Assembly: GCA_945865355.1 (NCBI GenBank)
Contig: CAMBDN010000069.1
Span: 1-11,142 of the forward strand
Length of the DNA: 11,142 nt
Source of the DNA: Legionella genomosp. 1
GTDB taxonomy: Bacteria > Pseudomonadota > Gammaproteobacteria > Legionellales > Legionellaceae
Direction: 5' to 3'
Position 1 is the stretch's first letter; every line of letters begins with the position of its first letter. Below, one piece after another: positions 5,781 through 11,142 of the stretch. The notes beneath the pieces were generated by a model. The model saw only the letters and a program-made list of their open reading frames with translations, had not been told where the DNA came from and did not search any database. Position numbers and translations under genes: made by a program.

Positions 5781-7453
5781 TGGATACCAGACGAGTTATT
5801 TTATATGCAGCATTGGCATTGGTTGTTTATGCCTTGTGGATGAACTGGCAGCATGATTATCCAACAGCAACTACACAGCCGCAACAAATGACGCAACCCG
5901 AAAAGTCTAAAGATCAGCGGATGTTACCAAATATTCCTAGTAATGCGTCAGTTGATAAATCGACGACCGAACGCGAGTCGATGACTAGTACCACAGAAAC
6001 AGTGAATACAATTCAGGTCCAAACGGACGTTTTAGACATTGCTATTGATTTAAAGCAAGGGGATATCGTTGATGCTAAATTATTGGATTATCCAATCAGT
6101 ATCGATGAAAAAGACAAGCCATTCGTGTTGTTGCAAAGTACTTCCGGTGCAAAGTATGTAGCAAATAGCAGCTTATTTGTGGTCAGAGGACAAGACGTAA
6201 AAAATGCGGATGGTCAGTATCAAAGTAAGCAGCAAGAATACAATTTGCCAACAGGACAAAAAACATTGGTGGTTACTTTAACGGGAAAAAATAGCGAAGG
6301 ATTGTTAATCAACAAAGAATTTGTGTTTACCAGAGGAAGTTACCTGATTGATGTTCGCTATCAATTGACCAATGAAGGAAACACCGCTTGGAAAGGCTAT
6401 ATGAACACGCAGTTATTGCGTAGCTCACCGAAAGAAGATAAATCCAGTGTGTTTCATGTGGGATCTTATACCGGTGCGTCCTATTCTCAACCGGGTACAC
6501 ATCGCTATAAAAAGGTCAATTTTAAAGATATGACCAAGGCGAATCTTGATGTAAATACTGAAGGTGGTTGGATCGCAATGCAGCAGCATTATTTTCTTAC
6601 TGCTTGGGTACCGACGACGGGTAGTAAAGATAATTTTTATACTCGTGCCATTGACGATGATTACACCATTGGTGCCGTTAGCCAACCCATTACGCTGGCA
6701 CCGAATCAACGGGAAACAGTCAGTTCACAGCTGTATCTGGGGCCAGAAAATACCAGTGTGCTTAAAGAAATTGCTCCTGGACTTGATTTGACAGTTGACT
6801 ATGGTTGGTTATGGTTCCTTTCATCGTTGTTGTTTTCATTAATGAAAGCCATTTACTCGATTGTTGGCAATTGGGGATGGTCGATTGTTTTAGTGACGGT
6901 TCTTGTAAAACTAGCATTTTACCGACTATCCGCTACGAGTTATAAATCAATGGCAGCGATGCGCAAATTGCAGCCTAAGTTACTCTTGCTGCGTGAACGG
7001 TATGGTGATGACAAAGCAAAAATAAGCCAGGCAACCATGGAGTTGTATCGACAGGAAAAAGTTAATCCTCTGGGTGGTTGTTTACCGATAGTTATCCAAA
7101 TCCCCGTTTTCATCGCGTTGTATTGGGTTTTATTAGAAAGTGTTGCATTACGTCAAGCCCCCTTTATTTTTTGGATAAAAGATTTGGCGATTCCCGATCC
7201 TTTCCATATTTTGCCGGTCATTATGGGTGCTACGATGCTGATTCAACAACGATTAAACCCAGCTCCCCCCGATCCAATGCAAGCGAAGGTAATGATGTTT
7301 TTACCGATACTGTTTACCGGACTTTTCTGGAATTTCCCGGCTGGTTTGGTACTTTACTGGATTGTTAATAACTCGTTATCCATTTTGCAACAATGGTACA
7401 TTACTCGTAAGTACAGTGATGCCAAACCTGCAAAATTGGCTATTGCAAAATAA
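5780..7453 (+). CDS. yidC: Membrane protein insertase YidC
   Basis: YidC inserts and folds inner-membrane proteins alone or with SecYEG. The 557-residue product (E. coli 548) has an N-terminal membrane anchor (about 4-21), a Gln/Thr-rich linker, a large periplasmic domain (about 75-330) and the conserved insertase core from about 342. The core contains GNWGWSI, LQPKLLLLRERYGDDK, EKVNPLGGCLPIVIQIPVF, LRQAPFIFWIKDL and the final helices with FPAGLVLYWIVNN. The basic residue in the hydrophilic groove is K377, where E. coli has Arg; the charge is kept. GAGAAG (5769-5774) is the ribosome-binding site. The stop codon abuts the mnmE start. Confidence 0.98.
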   Translation: MDTRRVILYAALALVVYALWMNWQHDYPTATTQPQQMTQPEKSKDQRMLPNIPSNASVDKSTTERESMTSTTETVNTIQVQTDVLDIAIDLKQGDIVDAKLLDYPISIDEKDKPFVLLQSTSGAKYVANSSLFVVRGQDVKNADGQYQSKQQEYNLPTGQKTLVVTLTGKNSEGLLINKEFVFTRGSYLIDVRYQLTNEGNTAWKGYMNTQLLRSSPKEDKSSVFHVGSYTGASYSQPGTHRYKKVNFKDMTKANLDVNTEGGWIAMQQHYFLTAWVPTTGSKDNFYTRAIDDDYTIGAVSQPITLAPNQRETVSSQLYLGPENTSVLKEIAPGLDLTVDYGWLWFLSSLLFSLMKAIYSIVGNWGWSIVLVTVLVKLAFYRLSATSYKSMAAMRKLQPKLLLLRERYGDDKAKISQATMELYRQEKVNPLGGCLPIVIQIPVFIALYWVLLESVALRQAPFIFWIKDLAIPDPFHILPVIMGATMLIQQRLNPAPPDPMQAKVMMFLPILFTGLFWNFPAGLVLYWIVNNSLSILQQWYITRKYSDAKPAKLAIAK

Positions 7454-8800
7454 ATGAGCATCGATACCATCGTTGCAGTAGCTACCCCACCAGGTCGTGG
7501 TGGGGTAGGTATCATCCGCTTATCAGGTCCGCTCGCATACACCATTTCTCAACAGTTAACCGTTAACCAAAAATCAGTAGTTCCACGCTCCGTTAATTAC
7601 CGCTCTTTTTTTGATAATGATGGCGAATTAATTGATCAAGGCCTACTAGTATATTTTAAAGCACCCCATTCATTTACTGGTGAAGATGTTATTGAATTAC
7701 AAGGTCATGGGGCACCTATTGTGATGGATCGGTTGATTCATGCGTGTGTTTTACTAGGGGCGCGCTTAGCGCGACCGGGTGAGTTTTCTGAACGAGCCTT
7801 TCTCAATGATAAAATTGATTTAACCCAAGCAGAAGCAATAGCTGATCTGATCGACGCAAGCTCAAAAACAGCAGCGCGCATGGCAATGCGATCGTTACAA
7901 GGCGATTTTTCAAAAAAAATCAACGAACTAAATGAGCAGCTGATTCATTTGCGATTATATGTAGAAGCCGCAATTGATTTTCCTGAAGAAGAAATTGATT
8001 TTCTGAATGATGGAAAAGTATCGAAGATGCTGAATAAAATTTTGAATGATTTGGATATCATCCGTGCTAGTGCAAGTCAGGGAGCAATGCTGCGAGAAGG
8101 GTTATCTATCGTTATAGCTGGACGACCGAATGCAGGTAAATCAACCTTGATCAATTGTCTAGCTGGTCGAGAAGTAGCGATAGTGACCGATGTTGCAGGT
8201 ACCACACGTGATGTTATGCGTGAGCATATTTTGCTGGATGATATTCCACTGCATTTAATTGATACCGCAGGTTTACGAGAAAGTGACGATGTCGTGGAAA
8301 AAGAAGGGATCAAGCGAGCGTGGCAAGAGGTAGCGCGAGCGGATTGCTTGTTAATGGTGATAGATGTTTGTGAGCCAGATGATGCGCTAAGTCAATTAAG
8401 CGAAGCAATTCATGCACAATTGCCGCCAAAGGTACCCGTTATTCGTATTTACAATAAAATCGATCAATTGGAAATGCCTGCAAAAACTGAAAACAATGAC
8501 GTTTATCTGTCTGCAAAGTCAGCCGATGGTTTATTGCTTCTAAAAGAAAAAATAAAAGAAGTGGTTGGTTACCAAGCAACAGAAGGGCAATTTTTAGCAA
8601 GAAGGCGACACATCGAAGCGCTGGATGCAGCGAAAACGTTGTTGTTAGCAGGACAAAACCAATTAGCAATACATCGTGCCGGAGAGTTGCTAGCTGAAGA
8701 TTTGCGTTTGGCTCATCAGTCACTGTGTGAAATTACTGGGGAATTTACTCCAGATGATCTGCTAGGGGTGATTTTTTCTAGTTTTTGTATCGGTAAATAA
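7454..8800 (+). CDS. mnmE: tRNA uridine-5-carboxymethylaminomethyl modification GTPase MnmE
   Basis: MnmE (TrmE) works with MnmG to place the carboxymethylaminomethyl group on U34 of certain tRNAs. The 448-residue product (E. coli 454) starts MSIDTIVAVATPPGRGGVGI, the folate-binding N-domain. It carries the GTPase motifs G1 GRPNAGKS (223-230), G2 GTTRDV (249-254), G3 DTAGLRE (270-276), G4 NKID (334-337) and G5 SAK (353-355), and ends in CIGK with the conserved cysteine. It begins immediately after the yidC stop with no clear Shine-Dalgarno, so it is probably translated by coupling. It is the last gene of the operon. mnmG, rsmG, parA and parB, which follow it in some bacteria, are absent here. 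Confidence 0.98.
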   Translation: MSIDTIVAVATPPGRGGVGIIRLSGPLAYTISQQLTVNQKSVVPRSVNYRSFFDNDGELIDQGLLVYFKAPHSFTGEDVIELQGHGAPIVMDRLIHACVLLGARLARPGEFSERAFLNDKIDLTQAEAIADLIDASSKTAARMAMRSLQGDFSKKINELNEQLIHLRLYVEAAIDFPEEEIDFLNDGKVSKMLNKILNDLDIIRASASQGAMLREGLSIVIAGRPNAGKSTLINCLAGREVAIVTDVAGTTRDVMREHILLDDIPLHLIDTAGLRESDDVVEKEGIKRAWQEVARADCLLMVIDVCEPDDALSQLSEAIHAQLPPKVPVIRIYNKIDQLEMPAKTENNDVYLSAKSADGLLLLKEKIKEVVGYQATEGQFLARRRHIEALDAAKTLLLAGQNQLAIHRAGELLAEDLRLAHQSLCEITGEFTPDDLLGVIFSSFCIGK

Positions 8801-9168
8801 AGTGTTTGCTTTTTACTATTAGAAAAAAAAGAATTTCATTAAGTGTAACGTTCGTATTTTTTCTCGATGGTTTCATAAAAATGAGGCCAGCTCATCTTGT
8901 TCAAAAAAAATGTAGCTAACTGTTTATGGAACTGCAGATGAAGCCATATCGACATTTTAATATGTATTTTTTTTAAAAGGATACTCATTGGACTCTAATC
9001 TCTCTCATGCCGTTCATAGCCTTCAATTCCTTTCTTTCGCGGATATAATTCTATCATTACTACCCAATATGCAAAAAATAAATACAAAAATAACTTGTGT
9101 CAAATGAATCGGAATGGTAGGGTATACTTTTTAACTGTTTGTTCAATTTTTATTTTGTGGGTGAATTT
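8801..9168. other. 368 bp spacer between mnmE and the membrane-protein gene
   Basis: No convincing gene is present. A small hairpin (ATGAG at 8881-8885, CTCAT at 8891-8895) lacks a T-run, and no clear terminator follows mnmE. The second half contains two candidate -10 boxes, TATAAT (9044-9049) and TATACT (9123-9128), that could serve the downstream gene. A 39-codon TTG frame (8988-9107) behind AAAGGA was judged unsupported. Confidence 0.6.
9022..9049 (+). promoter_or_regulatory. Possible promoter for the 9169 gene
   Basis: A perfect -10 TATAAT (9044-9049) stands 16 bases after a poor -35, TTCAAT (9022-9027). TATACT at 9123-9128 is an alternative -10 closer to the gene, also without a good -35. 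Weak -35 elements suggest low or activated expression. Confidence 0.25.
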
Positions 9169-10743
9169 ATGGCTTACTCTGCTCTTTATAAAGACTTCTC
9201 TGGGGACAAACAAGGTTTTTTTTCAAGTGTAACTACGGCAGATGGGGCATGGGGCCGCGCAAAGGAAAAAGACTATCGGTTTTTAGCTAAAAATCGTGTG
9301 CTTATTGAGCAAGAGTTTAACCAACTCTTTGCCAGTCTCAGGAAGCAGGACACCGATCGCAAAGAATTTTGGCTTTATTGCTATTACTGTAGCATGATGT
9401 TGCAAAATTACTATACTGCATATGATAAACGAGACAAGGCTGAGGAATATCGTAAGCTGAGTAAGAAACTTCGTTTCCGTTGTAAACAAGGCAAATTTGA
9501 AGATGAAGCGGTGGACGAAAGGACGTGGCTTGCTCAACTTCAAGATGGGCTTGCTGCTGATCTTGGTGTGTTGGCCAGTACGCCTAGGCACATTGCGAAA
9601 GTTCGTGATTGGATCTCATTTACAAATATGCAACGTATACATTTCCTATTTTGTAAGCTCACCGTTAGACAATCGTTACTCTTAGCAAATGAGTTGCATT
9701 GGATTGAGAAGTTGGATCAATTTTTGGGCACTCATACTGATGTAAACGGCATGGTTTCAAATATTAATGCCACCGCTAAGGTCTTTAATTTATTAAGTGT
9801 TGGTGTGTTTGCGGCACGCTTTATTGTTAATGCTGGTTTGTTGATTAAACACACGTTTATGCCTACGGACGAAGAGCGTCTTTTAAGTACCAAAGCCAGA
9901 TTTTATCAGGAACTGTATTTGCGTCATTGCGTGATGCTCAATGATTTGGCATGGGGATCGGTTAATCTGTTAACCAATTACTCTTATCTTTTTAACGTTT
10001 CGGCATCGCTTGCCAATGGCTTAACGATCGGCTTTTTATGTTTTGATGCGGCCTTACTGCTCTATCGCCGTCAACTCGCCAAGAACGAGTATTTGTGTAA
10101 AAAAGCACAGTATCTTAGCGAAAAAAGGAATTATGAAACGCTGATGAGTGCGGCTTCTATTTCCGCAGAGGAAATGAAGCGATATCAATTGCATTGTAAA
10201 ATAATAGACGAGCAATTGGAGGAGCTGGAGCGTAATTGGCAGGTTACTAGTTCGACCTATTTATTTAATGTGGCGGCGGCAGGCTTATTGATGGCGGGTT
10301 TTTCTGCTTCCTTGGTGTTGGCTTCTGCAGCAGCGCCGTTATGCTTTTTAGTTTGTACTGTAGCGGTGGCGATGTATTTATCAGCTGATATTTATGGAAA
10401 ATATAGAGATAAATCGCTAATTTTACAGCAACAGGAGCTTGAGGACCGCGACACAACCATTGCGCTGTTGGAGATGCAAGCCGCTCGTAATGACTTTATC
10501 ATCAGCATGGCTAAAAATATCATTATGCCATTTTTGATTGTGACCGTTTTTGCTGTTTGTTGGGAAGCGGCGCTGGTCCTAACCGCTGTTTATGTTGGTT
10601 ATGAGTGCATGAAAGGCTATTTCAATAAACAGCCAGCAGTCCCTGCGTTAGCTAAAAAAATTGAAACACCATTGTTAGAATCGAATAATGATGAAGACAT
10701 TGTCGAGGATGATGAGCGCAGACTTGTTTGTGTACCTAGGTAG
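9169..10743 (+). CDS. Unrecognised multi-pass membrane protein with acidic C-terminus
   Basis: I do not recognise a family. The ATG at 9169 gives 524 residues and has GGTGA just upstream; a TTG at 9139 would add ten unlikely residues. Visible layout: a soluble N-terminal part (1 to about 200), charged and rich in Tyr, Phe and Lys; a hydrophobic segment (about 206-226); a second hydrophobic region (about 266-300); a charged, probably coiled-coil stretch (about 300-358); a long hydrophobic pair (about 364-406); a short charged loop with QQQELEDRD; and a final hydrophobic pair (about 449-478). The tail (500-524) is acidic, with DEDIVEDDERR, and ends LVCVPR. There is no N-terminal signal peptide. 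In Legionellales such large lineage-specific membrane proteins with a Glu/Asp-rich tail are sometimes Dot/Icm effectors, but that is only an inference. It appears to be transcribed alone. Confidence 0.85.
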   Translation: MAYSALYKDFSGDKQGFFSSVTTADGAWGRAKEKDYRFLAKNRVLIEQEFNQLFASLRKQDTDRKEFWLYCYYCSMMLQNYYTAYDKRDKAEEYRKLSKKLRFRCKQGKFEDEAVDERTWLAQLQDGLAADLGVLASTPRHIAKVRDWISFTNMQRIHFLFCKLTVRQSLLLANELHWIEKLDQFLGTHTDVNGMVSNINATAKVFNLLSVGVFAARFIVNAGLLIKHTFMPTDEERLLSTKARFYQELYLRHCVMLNDLAWGSVNLLTNYSYLFNVSASLANGLTIGFLCFDAALLLYRRQLAKNEYLCKKAQYLSEKRNYETLMSAASISAEEMKRYQLHCKIIDEQLEELERNWQVTSSTYLFNVAAAGLLMAGFSASLVLASAAAPLCFLVCTVAVAMYLSADIYGKYRDKSLILQQQELEDRDTTIALLEMQAARNDFIISMAKNIIMPFLIVTVFAVCWEAALVLTAVYVGYECMKGYFNKQPAVPALAKKIETPLLESNNDEDIVEDDERRLVCVPR

Positions 10744-10818
10744 TTGGTTGCTGTCGCGAAATTTGATTTGTATAAAATTTTTAGCTTCTTTATGGCGCTT
10801 GTTACATACATCAGGGCT

Positions 10819-10889
10819 TCATTGCGAGCTTACGAAGCCGTCCATGAGTTCAAGGTACGGAACTGGTTTGCTCCGCAAGCTCGCAATGA
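10819..10889. repeat. 71 bp inverted repeat of the TCATTGCGAG type
   Basis: The left arm, TCATTGCGAGCTTACGAAGC (10819-10838), pairs with the right arm (10870-10889), whose reverse complement is TCATTGCGAGCTTGCGGAGC. The arms are 20 bases with two transitions and enclose a 31-base centre. Interspersed palindromic elements with TCATTGCGAG ends are common in several intracellular and environmental bacteria, so this is probably one copy of a multi-copy element. It lies 75 bases after the membrane-protein gene and has no terminator T-run. Confidence 0.75.
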
Positions 10890-11047
10890 CGCTCTAGCCC
10901 CGGAGAAAGTTTAAGGTCAATTGATAGGTTAATGGAATTGGGTTAAGATTATCTCGTTAAAACGATAAGGTTTCCTCCCGCGGAGTTTAATACCCGCCGA
11001 TTCAAAAGTGAAGTGCAACAGTGCGATCGGTCAGTGTGTTAAATAGA

Positions 11048-11100
11048 GCTCAGTTTTTTATCTGTCTCCTGTTTTTTAGGAAACAGATAAAAAACTGAGC
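11048..11100. repeat. 53 bp long-stem hairpin
   Basis: The arms GCTCAGTTTTTTATCTGT (11048-11065) and ACAGATAAAAAACTGAGC (11083-11100) are exact reverse complements over 18 bases. After one mismatch, TCCT (11067-11070) pairs with AGGA (11078-11081) around a 7-base loop. The T-run lies within the stem and not after it, so this is not a normal intrinsic terminator. It may be a miniature mobile element or a structured RNA end. Confidence 0.7.
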
Positions 11101-11142
11101 AGACAAATCCGCGGTAGCGGATGCGTTAGCAATAAATATCAC

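Larger units (their letters stand above)
10744..11142. other. 399 bp gene-free, repeat-bearing region
   Basis: No gene is supported. The stretch holds a 71 bp inverted repeat (10819-10889), a 53 bp hairpin (11048-11100) and a 6 bp-arm GC-rich hairpin, ATCCGC-GGTA-GCGGAT (11107-11122). A short - strand frame ending VALHF at about 11007 might be a transposase relic. Confidence 0.6.

Noticed and set aside
8881..8895. ATGAG/CTCAT hairpin as the mnmE terminator
   Set aside because: Only 5 bp arms, 80 bases after the stop, and no T-run on the + strand side.
8988..9107. 39-codon TTG frame preceded by AAAGGA
   Set aside because: Rare start codon, very short, no recognisable product and composition like the surrounding spacer.
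10688..10897. 69-codon + strand frame crossing the end of the membrane-protein gene
   Set aside because: It is out of frame with the real gene and runs through the inverted repeat, with no independent support.

Overview
The window carries the chromosomal replication-origin neighbourhood of an AT-rich gammaproteobacterium. The protein sequences (DnaA, DnaN, RecF, RnpA, YidD, YidC, MnmE) and their order look most like Legionellales (the Legionella/Coxiella group), but I cannot name a genus from sequence alone.

Layout: (1) Positions 1-129 are the 3' end of a membrane-protein gene on the + strand, probably GtrA-like. (2) A short gap follows with a weak terminator and a perfect palindromic parS site (222-237). 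(3) A tight leftward operon, dnaA-dnaN-recF, occupies 3791-255 on the - strand. recF contains a second parS match (889-904) within its codons. (4) The 1.3 kb between dnaA and rpmH has no credible gene and is the likely oriC. It holds a 90% AT tract and two diverged direct copies of a ~229 bp module exactly 299 bp apart. Each module keeps an IHF-consensus site and the same set of DnaA-box-like words. (5) A rightward operon, rpmH-rnpA-yidD-yidC-mnmE (5091-8800), starts at a strong sigma70-type promoter, and its genes overlap or abut. (6) A 368 bp spacer is followed by an unrecognised 524-residue multi-pass membrane protein with an acidic C-terminus (9169-10743). (7) The last 399 bp has no gene. 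It holds a 71 bp TCATTGCGAG-type inverted repeat, a near-perfect 53 bp hairpin and a small GC-rich hairpin, which suggests the start of an accessory or repeat-rich segment.

How the parts relate: DnaA opens the origin, DnaN is the sliding clamp, and RecF acts in gap repair. The parS sites would load ParB to segregate the origin, although parA and parB are not in the window. The rightward operon supplies ribosomal protein L34, the RNase P protein, two membrane-insertion factors and a tRNA-modification GTPase. gyrB is not next to recF, and mnmG, rsmG, parA and parB are not next to mnmE, so the conserved origin block has been cut on both sides.

The most interesting items are the duplicated origin module, the lack of any exact TTATNCACA box despite a normal DnaA DNA-binding signature, the parS site written into the RecF FHVE codons, and the unknown membrane protein beside the origin operon.
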